Assembly (NCBI RefSeq): GCF_000993825.1
Contig: NZ_CP011114.1
Location: 4,092,001 to 4,156,000 of the forward strand
Source of the DNA: Paenibacillus durus ATCC 35681
GTDB lineage: Bacteria; Bacillota; Bacilli; Paenibacillales; Paenibacillaceae
Length of the DNA stretch: 64,000 nt
Direction: 5' to 3'
Below are positions 9,345 to 17,319 of the stretch, piece by piece (positions within the stretch are counted from its first letter, which is position 1; each line of letters begins with the position of its first letter). The position numbers and the translations under genes were made by a program. A model generated the notes under the pieces. It saw only the letters and a list, made by a program, of their open reading frames with translations, ran no database searches and was not told the origin of the DNA.

Positions 9345-9387
9345 GATTTTGCTAGGACATAATCAATCAGCAAGGGAGAGATGAAGC

Positions 9388-10413
9388 ATGAAATACAAAC
9401 AGCTAGGCGGCACGGGTCTGATGGTATCGGAATTCTGTCTCGGCACGATGACGTTCGGCGGCAAAAATGATCCGATGAGTTCTGTAATGGGGGCTCTTGA
9501 TGAGCAGGCGGCTGGGCAGCTTGTGAATAAAGCGCTCGAAGCAGGCCTTAATTTTTTTGATACCGCTAATGTGTACGGCGTGGGTGAGTCGGAAGAGATT
9601 TTGGGGCGTTCGCTCAAAGGCAAGCGGCATGAAGCGGTGATCGCGACCAAGGTAAGATTCCGAATGGGGCCGGGTCCGAACCAGGTAGGATTATCGAGAG
9701 GCCATATTATCCAGCAAGCGGAAGAAAGCCTCAAGCGTCTTGGAACAGATTACATCGACCTTTATCAGATTCATGCCCCCGACCCGCTTACGGACTGGGA
9801 AGAGACCTTGCGCGCGCTGGACGATCTCGTTCGCAGCGGTAAAGTAAGATATATCGGCTGCTCCAACCTGCAGGGCTGGCAGATGATGAAGGCGAACGGC
9901 GTTTCCCGTCAACTGGGCCTGCATGCCTTCCAAACGACCCAATCTTATTATTCGCTCGCCGGACGCGACGTTGAGCGGGATATCATCCCTGTGCTTCAGG
10001 ATCAGAAGATGGGCCTGCTTGTGTGGAGTCCGTTGGCCGGTGGATTTCTGTCGGGCAAGTATACGCGGGACAACCAAGGCGGGGCGGATGACCGGCGCAA
10101 CAAATTCGATTTTCCTCCGGTTGACCGGGAGAAGGGTTATGTCCTGATTGACGTCTTGCAGGAGATCGCCAAGACGCGGGAAACCTCGGTCGCCAGAATC
10201 GCACTGGCCTGGCTGCTGAATCAACCGGCCGTCACAAGCGTGATTGTCGGAGCCAAACGTCCTGACCAGCTTCAGGACAATCTTGGAGCATCCGGTATTG
10301 TTTTGAACGAGGATGAATTGTCCCGTCTTGATCAAGTCAGCCGTCTGCAGCCGGAGTATCCATTATGGAACCCAAGCGTTTATATTGAAGATCGTTACCC
10401 AATTCAGAAATAA
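9388..10413 (+). CDS. Aldo/keto reductase
   Basis: 341 aa, full length for the family, with SD AAGGGAGAG upstream of the ATG. It is an NADPH-dependent carbonyl reductase with a TIM-barrel fold. The N-terminus MKYKQLGGTGLMVSEFCLGTM is typical. Catalytic residues are visible: Asp and Tyr in FFDTANVYGVGESEEILG, Lys in IATKVRF, His in YQIHAPDPLTDWEETL. The C-terminal nucleotide-binding motif is AVTSVIVGAKRPDQL. It is expressed from a MerR-type operator and faces the merR gene tail to tail with a shared terminator. A role in reducing reactive aldehydes or electrophiles is likely from this context (inference); the substrate is unknown. Confidence 0.92.
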   Translation: MKYKQLGGTGLMVSEFCLGTMTFGGKNDPMSSVMGALDEQAAGQLVNKALEAGLNFFDTANVYGVGESEEILGRSLKGKRHEAVIATKVRFRMGPGPNQVGLSRGHIIQQAEESLKRLGTDYIDLYQIHAPDPLTDWEETLRALDDLVRSGKVRYIGCSNLQGWQMMKANGVSRQLGLHAFQTTQSYYSLAGRDVERDIIPVLQDQKMGLLVWSPLAGGFLSGKYTRDNQGGADDRRNKFDFPPVDREKGYVLIDVLQEIAKTRETSVARIALAWLLNQPAVTSVIVGAKRPDQLQDNLGASGIVLNEDELSRLDQVSRLQPEYPLWNPSVYIEDRYPIQK

Positions 10414-10422
10414 GCAGCATAA

Positions 10423-10460
10423 AAAAGGGATGAGCCGAAACACTTCGGTTCGTCCCTTTT
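10423..10460. terminator. Bidirectional intrinsic terminator
   Basis: Stem AAAGGGATGAGCCGAA / TTCGGTTCGTCCCTTT with loop ACAC and T/A runs on both sides. It serves the reductase gene and the convergent merR. Confidence 0.85.
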
Positions 10461-10471
10461 GTATAGGATTT

Positions 10472-10870
10472 TTACTCTGGTTGTCCGGTGCTCTTGATCC
10501 CGTCTTTTTCTTTGGAATACCTATCGATCTTGAAGTCAATCATCCCGATATAGGACATCAGGGTGTTGACCTGGTCTTGAACGGTTTTCTTCTGCAGCTC
10601 AAGCATTTGTATACGCTCTTCGATGGTTGCGTCGCCCTGCACGGTAAGCTCGACAAATTCCTTCAGCTGTGATATGGACATGCCCGTATCGCGGAGGCAG
10701 CATATGAATTTAAGCCACTCGATATGCTCATCTTCATAAATGCGGATGCCACTCTCGTTTCGTTTGATGAACGGCAGGATGCCCTCTTTTTCATAATATC
10801 TTAAGGTGTGGATCGACAAATTGGACTTCTCTGCCACTTGGCCAATCGTATACTGTATGTTGAGGCTCAT
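10472..10870 (-). CDS. MerR-family transcriptional regulator (AdhR/NmlR-like)
   Basis: 132 aa. N-terminal winged helix YTIGQVAEKSNLSIHTLRYY at residues 7-26, then the EKEGILPF segment and a long dimerisation coiled coil (about residues 75-120). There is no C-terminal metal-binding loop. The single Cys pair CC in FICCLRDTG lies at about residues 57-58; in aldehyde/thiol-sensing MerR proteins a Cys near this region is the sensor, so electrophile sensing is plausible (inference). Its own promoter also has a 19-bp spacer. It probably activates the adjacent aldo/keto reductase and itself. Confidence 0.9.
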   Translation of the reverse strand: MSLNIQYTIGQVAEKSNLSIHTLRYYEKEGILPFIKRNESGIRIYEDEHIEWLKFICCLRDTGMSISQLKEFVELTVQGDATIEERIQMLELQKKTVQDQVNTLMSYIGMIDFKIDRYSKEKDGIKSTGQPE

Positions 10871-10926
10871 AGGGTTTGACCTCCGCCTTATTTTAGGTGA
10901 ACCTTGGATTCAGGTACGTTATCTTC

Positions 10927-10957
10927 ATTATAGGCCCTAGAGCAAGATCGAAGTCAA
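10927..10957 (-). promoter_or_regulatory. MerR-type promoter of the merR gene (autoregulation)
   Basis: Minus strand TTGACT (10957-10952), 19-bp spacer, TATAAT (10932-10927). The spacer holds an imperfect version of the dyad (GCTCTAGG half clear). Same architecture as 9314-9344, so autoregulation is likely. Confidence 0.7.
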
Positions 10958-11037
10958 GTGCAGCGGGATTCGCTTGCCGACAGAATGCCGGACAATAAGA
11001 GTAGAACAAGAGTAACTCTCATCGTTCCGCTAAACGA

Positions 11038-11084
11038 CCAAAAACTCCAAGCTGCAGCTTGCCAGAACAAGCGGACTTGGAGTT
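11038..11084 (-). terminator. Intrinsic terminator of the response-regulator gene
   Basis: Perfect 9-bp arms AACTCCAAG (11043-11051) and CTTGGAGTT (11076-11084), with a T-run in the minus-strand direction, 26 bp after the gene stop. Confidence 0.75.
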
Positions 11085-11109
11085 CACATGAATTCGTGTA
11101 TGATCTGGT

Positions 11110-12744
11110 TTACTTCACTTCCAACGACACTTCATTCACAGCCGTCTTTTCACTAATTTGTTTAGTCACCTGCTCCAACTGCGAATCTGTTCCCTGATGT
11201 CTTTCCCTGTATTCCAAAGGGGTCAAACCGGTCATTTTTTTAAAAAGTTTTCTGAAATAATTCACATCATTGAACCCTGCGATTTCAGAGATATCAGTTA
11301 TGCGGACGTCCTCCTCAGCCAAAAGGCGCTTTGCTTCCCGAATCCGCAGCTCAATCAGATAATCGATAAAGTTTTGACCCGTTTGTTTTTTGAAAAGGAG
11401 ACTGAAATAATTTTTACTGAGATGCACAGTATCCGCTACGATCTGCAGCGTCAAGTTCTCGCTATAATGATTGGTTATATATTCCAGCGCCTTCGTGATG
11501 AGTTGCCCTCCGTTTCCTTTATCGGCCAGTTTCGGAATAAAGGTCTTCCCGATATCTTCGAGTCCGCGTTTCAGAAGCGATAAGATTTGATCCAGCGTCT
11601 CCGTCCGTTCAAGCAAATCAAGCAGTTCGGAAAGTGGTGGTCCTGCGTCTGCCTGCAGTTCATAAATATCCGTGAGAAGATCGTTAGCCTCGTGCTTTAC
11701 TTGTTCCGGATTCGACCCCATGCCTTTCCAACGTTCCACTGCATTCTCCATCGCAGAGGAAATCGGATCCCCGTTGCGGATGATTTCAAAAAAAGACTTC
11801 CAATCAGGCGGTTCCGATTCAGTCGTCGACACTTGTGCTATTCCCTTGTTTTCTGTTGATTCTTCCCACACATTTATGCCGCCCAGGCCTTCCAAAAATC
11901 TTCTTTGGCAGGCCATGCGGCTGCCGACAAATCCATTCGGAATTCGGCAGATTCCTTGCTCAATAGTGAAGCCGGCAGATATGGAAATTTCCAATTCCGT
12001 TTCCACGAATTGCTTCCAATAACGGAGTCGAAGCTCAGCGTCCCCGACGTTGTTCGGAAATACAAGAAACATGCCGCTTTCCCCCATCAGCATTGCGGCT
12101 CCCTCATCCACCTGCACATAAAACAACTCCTGCAAATCCTCCATCAGTAATTGCACATTCAAACATCCACAATTTTCCTTTAATTCCTCTGCTCCATCCA
12201 GTATAAGATAGACACAAGCATAGCGTTGTTCGAACCATGCGGGAGCCCAATCGATTAAAGAAAGCAGGTCCTGTTCTTGAACGATCAGCCTTTTGATTTC
12301 CTGTTCGATAGATTTCCGTTCCCGGTAGATGACCCCCTGTTGGAATTCCGTTTCCTTCCGGCGTTCTTCATTCAGCATGGAGATACATCTATGAAGGACG
12401 GCAAGAAGCTCTCCCGGTTTCAATGCCGACTTCAGCAAGTAATCGACGGCGCCTAGTTTGAGACCCTCTTTTACATATTCAAAATCACTGTAACTGCTGA
12501 TCATGATCACTTTAAGCCAAGGGTAAAGCTCGAACGCTTGCTTCATTAGTTCAATGCCGCTCATTAAAGGCATTTGGATATCCGTGATGAGAATATCGAC
12601 GGGACGGTTCTCCAGAGCAGTCAGAGCCACTGTCCCGTTGGCACAAATGGCTTCCACCGACAACCCCTCATTTTCCCAATCGATAAAGGCTTCAATTCCG
12701 TTGCGGATGATCGGCTCATCATCCACGATTAGAACTCGGTACAT
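11110..12744 (-). CDS. YesN-type response regulator (REC + AraC HTH)
   Basis: 544 aa. N-terminal receiver domain MYRVLIVDDEPIIRNGIEAF, with phospho-acceptor Asp in VDILITDIQMPLMSG (about residue 55) and Lys in DYLLKSALKPG. A long middle region of variable sequence is typical of Paenibacillus regulators. The C-terminal AraC domain (about 440-530) has two HTHs: LQIVADTVHLSKNYFSLLFK and ITDISEIAGFNDVNYFRKLF. SD GGGGGG precedes the ATG. The partner is most likely the sensor kinase at 17319-19121. Kinase and regulator genes are usually adjacent; here the GH31 gene and the lipoprotein gene lie between them. The divergent glucosidase gene is the probable target. Confidence 0.93.
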   Translation of the reverse strand: MYRVLIVDDEPIIRNGIEAFIDWENEGLSVEAICANGTVALTALENRPVDILITDIQMPLMSGIELMKQAFELYPWLKVIMISSYSDFEYVKEGLKLGAVDYLLKSALKPGELLAVLHRCISMLNEERRKETEFQQGVIYRERKSIEQEIKRLIVQEQDLLSLIDWAPAWFEQRYACVYLILDGAEELKENCGCLNVQLLMEDLQELFYVQVDEGAAMLMGESGMFLVFPNNVGDAELRLRYWKQFVETELEISISAGFTIEQGICRIPNGFVGSRMACQRRFLEGLGGINVWEESTENKGIAQVSTTESEPPDWKSFFEIIRNGDPISSAMENAVERWKGMGSNPEQVKHEANDLLTDIYELQADAGPPLSELLDLLERTETLDQILSLLKRGLEDIGKTFIPKLADKGNGGQLITKALEYITNHYSENLTLQIVADTVHLSKNYFSLLFKKQTGQNFIDYLIELRIREAKRLLAEEDVRITDISEIAGFNDVNYFRKLFKKMTGLTPLEYRERHQGTDSQLEQVTKQISEKTAVNEVSLEVK

Positions 12745-13360
12745 TGCATTCCCCCCAGATCTGCTAATTTCAAGAAGCTTATTCCCGTAGTTTGATGGTA
12801 TTCCTTACCATTAAGTTTACATAATGGGGTGAATAGTACAACCAACTGGAATATTTGGTGCTGGCATGCGAGGTTTTTACACTTTACTGTTTTATTGTAT
12901 ATTAAGTTAATTTTGTCGGCGCAATGCAAAATATTACTCAAATTATATTGATATAGTAAAGCAGCACAAAATTCTTTATCATCCATTCCCGAATTTCCCA
13001 CATTCTAAAGAACTACTGAATCCCATATTTCTCCATTCAAAAGAGTAGAGAATAAATTTTTTTCGGCAGCATTCCATATTTCATTAAGCTGTACAAATCC
13101 GCTATGTACCAACATTTACGTCACCTCACCCAAACCAAAACAAATTTACTAACAAGCGCTTCCAATTCACTCTGACGTCCTCAGATACTTTTTTGGTACG
13201 AACTCTCCATTGTATCGGTTGAGTTTAACATCTACCCTTTTATTAGCCCCACTTTCAGGGGTAATTCCCGGACGGAGAGAGGGGAGAATTTAAACAATCA
13301 ATTTATTTTAAGTCAACGTTTATCATACTTATTAAATTTAATGACAAGGAGAGAAGTCAA
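12745..13360. other. 616-bp divergent intergenic region with a cre-like site
   Basis: No gene is supported. It holds the promoters of the response regulator and of the GH31 gene. A cre-like sequence AACAAGCGCTTCCA (13151-13164) matches most of the catabolite-control consensus, compatible with CcpA repression of the glucosidase. The rest is AT-rich with no clear dyad. The GH31 SD is acaaggagagaag, just before 13361. Confidence 0.45.
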
Positions 13361-15970
13361 ATGAAGCTAACGAAGAAATTGTCGCCAATAATTTTGGCAA
13401 CTACAGTTTTACTCTCAGGTAGTACCCTTTCACAGCTCTATCTTGCCCAACCGGTGTATGCGGACATGCAGCCGCACGATGAAAGGCCCCTCGTTAAAAG
13501 CAATCTGCAAAAACCGATGACAGTACAAAGTGTAGAGAAGTTGGAAAATGGCGTGAAGCTGAATTTAGGTGAACAGGAAGCTTACATCCGGATGCTCACA
13601 TCCGATATGTCCAAGGTGTCCCTCTTACCTAAAGGAGAGAAGGAATATACCTCCGTTGGGATTGCTAAGAAAGATTGGCCTACTCCGAAAAAGTTAAAAG
13701 TGGTGGAAAACAATGAAAATATCGTTATCACCACCGACAGCTTAACGGTAGACATCAAGAAAAGCCCGTTCGGCGTCAAATATATGGATAAAGACGGGAA
13801 TGTGATTAACGAGGACGCGGAGCAAGGCGTTGGTTACGAAAACGGGAAGCCGTACGTGTTCAAGAAAACCGATAACAGCGAAAACTTTTACGGTTTCGGC
13901 GAGAAAGCCTCCGGCTTGAACCACCGCGGTGACGAAATCGGCGTATGGCATCAGGACCCGTACCCGTATGAGTCGAAATACGGTTACTCCTCCATTCCGT
14001 TCTTTATCGGTTTGAAAGACAAAAAGGCGTACGGTATTTTATTCGATAATACATGGCGCTCTTATTATAACTTGGCAAAAGAAAGCGACGATTACTATTA
14101 CTTCTACGCCGATGGCGGGAAATTGACTTATTATTTCTTCAATGGGCCGGAGATCAAAGACGTCGTTGACCGTTATACTGATTTGACAGGCAAAATCGAA
14201 ATGCCTCCAGAGTGGGCGTTGGGCTTTCACCAGGCAAGCTGGGGTTATCATCAGTCCGACGTTGAGGAGGTAGCCAGAACATACCGCGAAAAGAAAATAC
14301 CGGCGGATAATCTTTTTCTGGATATCGAATGGATGAACGACTATAAAAATTTTGAATGGGGAGAAAATTTCCCCAATCCCGACGGGCTGAACAAACTGAT
14401 GGATGAGTTGAATTTCCATCACACCACGATCATAGATCCGGCTATCAGGGTACCTGACCCGGGACAACCTGAATACCGTCCTTATACGGAAGGGACCCAG
14501 AAAGATCTCTGGGTTAAAAATCCCGACGGCAGCAACTTTTTGGGTAAAGTTTGGCCGTGGGGCGTCCCGTCTAAATCCGTTTTCCCTAATTTCCTGAAAA
14601 AAGAAACACGCGATTGGTGGGCGTTGCAGCAAAAAGCGATGTTTGACAAAGGCGTGGATGGCATTTGGAACGACATGAATGAACCGGTCAATTTCAGTGA
14701 AGAAGACCACTGGACGTTGCCGCTGGATAAAATCTTTGAAGCTGACGACGGCAGCAAAAAAACGCATGAAGAAGTTCATAACATTTATGCGCATCTGGAG
14801 GACGAAGCGACACACGACGCATTCAAGCTCCTTAAACCGAATGTCCGACCGTTTGTGCTATCGCGGGCTGTATTTACGGGAACACAGCGGTATACTGCAA
14901 CCTGGACCGGCGATAACCACAGCACTTGGGAACATCTCAAATTGACAATGTCGCAGAATGCCAATAGTGGATTGGCAGGTTACCCGTTCATCGGCAACGA
15001 TATTGGCGGTTTTTCGAAAAATGCATATTTAGGTGAAAAAGCTACTCCGGAATTGTTTGCACGCTGGGTTGAACTCGGTGCCTTCACGCCGCTCGCTCGC
15101 GACCATTATAATAATGACGGTAAGAGCCCCGCGACGACAGAGTCTTACATGCAAAGGCAAGAACCGTGGCAATTCGGCAAGGAAGTAGAGGATATCAGCC
15201 GTAAATATATTTCTTTACGGTATGAACTGATGCCATATCTGTACAACGCATTCAAACGTGCGCATGATACCGGTAATCTCATTCAGCAGCCGCTTGTGTT
15301 TCAATTCCAGGATGACCCGAACACCTATAACATCGAAGACCAAGTTATGTTCGGTGACTCGATTATGATCGCTCCGGTGGTTACTCAAGGCGCAACGTCC
15401 CGCAGCGTTTACTTCCCGGCCGGCGCTAGATGGGTGGATTACTGGACCGGCGAAGAGTTTGAAGGCGGCCAATCGATTATGAAACAAGCCGACCTTGGAA
15501 CGCTTCCGATCTACGTAAAGCAAGACTCGATCATCCCACGCCGCGAAGTTCAGCAGTACACCGGGGAGAAAAAGCTGACGAATCTGACGCTGGACACCTA
15601 TCTTAACAACGATGCATCTTATAGCTTTTATGAGGACGATGCAAGCACAGAGGATTACACAAGAGGCGAGTTCAATGTTACCGACTTCCATGTGGAAAAG
15701 AAGGGCAACCATATCGAATTCGAGCAGTACAAAAAAGCTCAAAACTTCGCATCCGACATTCAGTCCTACACGTTAAAGCTGCATGGGGCAGAAGAGCCGA
15801 AAAAAGTGCAGGCAGCTGAAAACAAATACTCGAGAGCAGGCAGTATCGAGGAACTGAACCAACAAGAAAGAGCATACTATTTCGATGCTAAAGAAAACGT
15901 ACTGTATGTCAAAATCCCTGTAAACGAGAACCACAAAGTGAACATTCAAACGAATTTCGGAAACAATTAA
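13361..15970 (+). CDS. Secreted GH31 alpha-glucosidase
   Basis: 869 aa. Signal peptide at residues 1-34 (LSPIILATTVLLSGSTLSQ, cleavage near VYA-DMQ). Galactose-mutarotase-like N-domain, then the GH31 barrel: catalytic nucleophile D438 in GIWNDMNEP, acid/base D518 in TWTGDNHSTWEHL, substrate-loop motif GNDIGGF. C-terminal beta domains include FYEDDASTEDYTRGEFN. It hydrolyses terminal alpha-linked glucose (or related alpha-glycosides) outside the cell. The gene is divergent from the response regulator and shares a bidirectional terminator with the kinase/lipoprotein operon, so it is probably the output gene of that sensory system. Confidence 0.93.
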   Translation: MKLTKKLSPIILATTVLLSGSTLSQLYLAQPVYADMQPHDERPLVKSNLQKPMTVQSVEKLENGVKLNLGEQEAYIRMLTSDMSKVSLLPKGEKEYTSVGIAKKDWPTPKKLKVVENNENIVITTDSLTVDIKKSPFGVKYMDKDGNVINEDAEQGVGYENGKPYVFKKTDNSENFYGFGEKASGLNHRGDEIGVWHQDPYPYESKYGYSSIPFFIGLKDKKAYGILFDNTWRSYYNLAKESDDYYYFYADGGKLTYYFFNGPEIKDVVDRYTDLTGKIEMPPEWALGFHQASWGYHQSDVEEVARTYREKKIPADNLFLDIEWMNDYKNFEWGENFPNPDGLNKLMDELNFHHTTIIDPAIRVPDPGQPEYRPYTEGTQKDLWVKNPDGSNFLGKVWPWGVPSKSVFPNFLKKETRDWWALQQKAMFDKGVDGIWNDMNEPVNFSEEDHWTLPLDKIFEADDGSKKTHEEVHNIYAHLEDEATHDAFKLLKPNVRPFVLSRAVFTGTQRYTATWTGDNHSTWEHLKLTMSQNANSGLAGYPFIGNDIGGFSKNAYLGEKATPELFARWVELGAFTPLARDHYNNDGKSPATTESYMQRQEPWQFGKEVEDISRKYISLRYELMPYLYNAFKRAHDTGNLIQQPLVFQFQDDPNTYNIEDQVMFGDSIMIAPVVTQGATSRSVYFPAGARWVDYWTGEEFEGGQSIMKQADLGTLPIYVKQDSIIPRREVQQYTGEKKLTNLTLDTYLNNDASYSFYEDDASTEDYTRGEFNVTDFHVEKKGNHIEFEQYKKAQNFASDIQSYTLKLHGAEEPKKVQAAENKYSRAGSIEELNQQERAYYFDAKENVLYVKIPVNENHKVNIQTNFGNN

Positions 15971-16000
15971 TACGAACCGCAGGCATAAGCCTGACACAGA

Positions 16001-16035
16001 AAACGGGTTGGAGACGCTTGATCTCCAACCCGTTT
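16001..16035. terminator. Bidirectional intrinsic terminator
   Basis: Stem AAACGGGTTGGAGA / TCTCCAACCCGTTT, loop CGCTTGA, flanked by A and T runs. It ends the glucosidase gene and the convergent lipoprotein gene. Confidence 0.9.
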
Positions 16036-16044
16036 TTTATGCAA

Positions 16045-17319
16045 TCACTCATAACCGGGAACGGACAACAACCGGTCGATTTCTTCTGCGGCACGCGTCA
16101 GTCCATCCTTCACTGAGATTTCACCCCCGAATATTTGACGCATATAGAGGGTGTAGACCTCATCGATTTCACCCCAATTTTTTATCGACGGCCTCTGGAA
16201 AGCATAGTCCAGAGCCTCTTGATAGGGATAGATGTACGAATCCCGATCCTTTTTCATCGATTTGGAAGCTTCCAAATTAGTCGGGAAAAGCCCGGTTCTC
16301 GACATCGTTAACTGAGCTTCTTTGCCGGTCATCCATTTCAGAAATGTCCAAGCAGCCTCCGGTTGCTTGCTTCCCTTCATGATGACCAAATCTTCGCCTG
16401 CTATAATAGGAGAAGGCCCTTTGTCATGGGGAAAAGGTATAGGGATTGTACAATTCAAAGCCCTATGCAATTCCGTATCGGTCCAAATGTTATAAAACCA
16501 AGGACCCTCGCCCGTTATCAGCACGTTGCCACTTTTTACGCCCTCCCAGTTGTCGCCGCCTTCTTCCCCCACCGTCCGGTCAATCAGCCCTTCCTTATAA
16601 AGGAACCGCAGTTTCTCTACGGCCCGGACCGTCGCTTCTCCGTTTAAATAACCGGTTGCCTTGCTGAACGTGGCGTCAGTCAGTGAACCTCCAAGGCTGT
16701 ATATGAAAGGGAGCGTTCTCCAAGTATCCAGTCCCCCGAGTCCGATGATATAGCGCTTTTGCCTGGCCAACTCCAGAATTTCCTCCATTGTCCGAGGGGG
16801 CTCCGAATATCCCGACCGCTTCAAGAGTTCCCGGTTAAAGATGGCCGCCTGTACATACATATCCATGGGGAGGGAATAAATCTGATTCTGATGAAAGCCT
16901 GCCGATATAGCCTTACGGTTGTTAAGCGCTTCGCTGACTTTCCGGAAATCAGGAAATTTATTTAAACGCATAAGCAACTTGTTTTGATAAAAATCAGGAA
17001 CCCATTCCATGTGCATCCGGACCACATCAGGTACCCGATTGGAAGAAGCACGGGCAATCAATGTGTTTTTCAACCCATTGTTATACGCTTGACGTACAGA
17101 TATTATTTTAATGTCGGGAAATTGGCGTTCAAAAGAAGGAATCAGCTCCCGATCCAAAATCCGATTTTCTTTGTCGCTATAAGTATGCCAAAACTCGATC
17201 ACCCGCACTTTATTCCCGTGAAGGGTTTGAACCTCATCCGGATTGGTGATGACCTTCCAACTTCCGCACCCGGAGACAAGAATTACGATCAGTAAAATGG
17301 ATATCCATCGTCTTGCCAT
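16045..17319 (-). CDS. Sugar-type extracellular solute-binding lipoprotein
   Basis: 424 aa. Lipoprotein signal MARRWISILLIVILVSGCGS, lipobox Cys at residue 18. Family-1 fold motifs: VRVIEFWHTYSDKENRI; VPDVVRMHMEWVPDF; AAIFNRELLKRSGYSEPPRT; EAAWTFLKWMTGKEAQ. It normally hands oligosaccharides to an ABC permease, but no permease gene is adjacent. The start codon overlaps the kinase stop (TAATG), so it is co-translated with the sensor kinase. Its likely role is a periplasmic-face co-sensor, or an adaptor to a permease encoded elsewhere (inference). Confidence 0.9.
   Translation of the reverse strand: MARRWISILLIVILVSGCGSWKVITNPDEVQTLHGNKVRVIEFWHTYSDKENRILDRELIPSFERQFPDIKIISVRQAYNNGLKNTLIARASSNRVPDVVRMHMEWVPDFYQNKLLMRLNKFPDFRKVSEALNNRKAISAGFHQNQIYSLPMDMYVQAAIFNRELLKRSGYSEPPRTMEEILELARQKRYIIGLGGLDTWRTLPFIYSLGGSLTDATFSKATGYLNGEATVRAVEKLRFLYKEGLIDRTVGEEGGDNWEGVKSGNVLITGEGPWFYNIWTDTELHRALNCTIPIPFPHDKGPSPIIAGEDLVIMKGSKQPEAAWTFLKWMTGKEAQLTMSRTGLFPTNLEASKSMKKDRDSYIYPYQEALDYAFQRPSIKNWGEIDEVYTLYMRQIFGGEISVKDGLTRAAEEIDRLLSVPGYE

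Noticed and set aside
12729..13001. 90-codon minus-strand frame upstream of the response regulator
   Set aside because: Overlaps the regulator start, has no good SD and an unremarkable AT-rich composition; the region is better read as promoter DNA.
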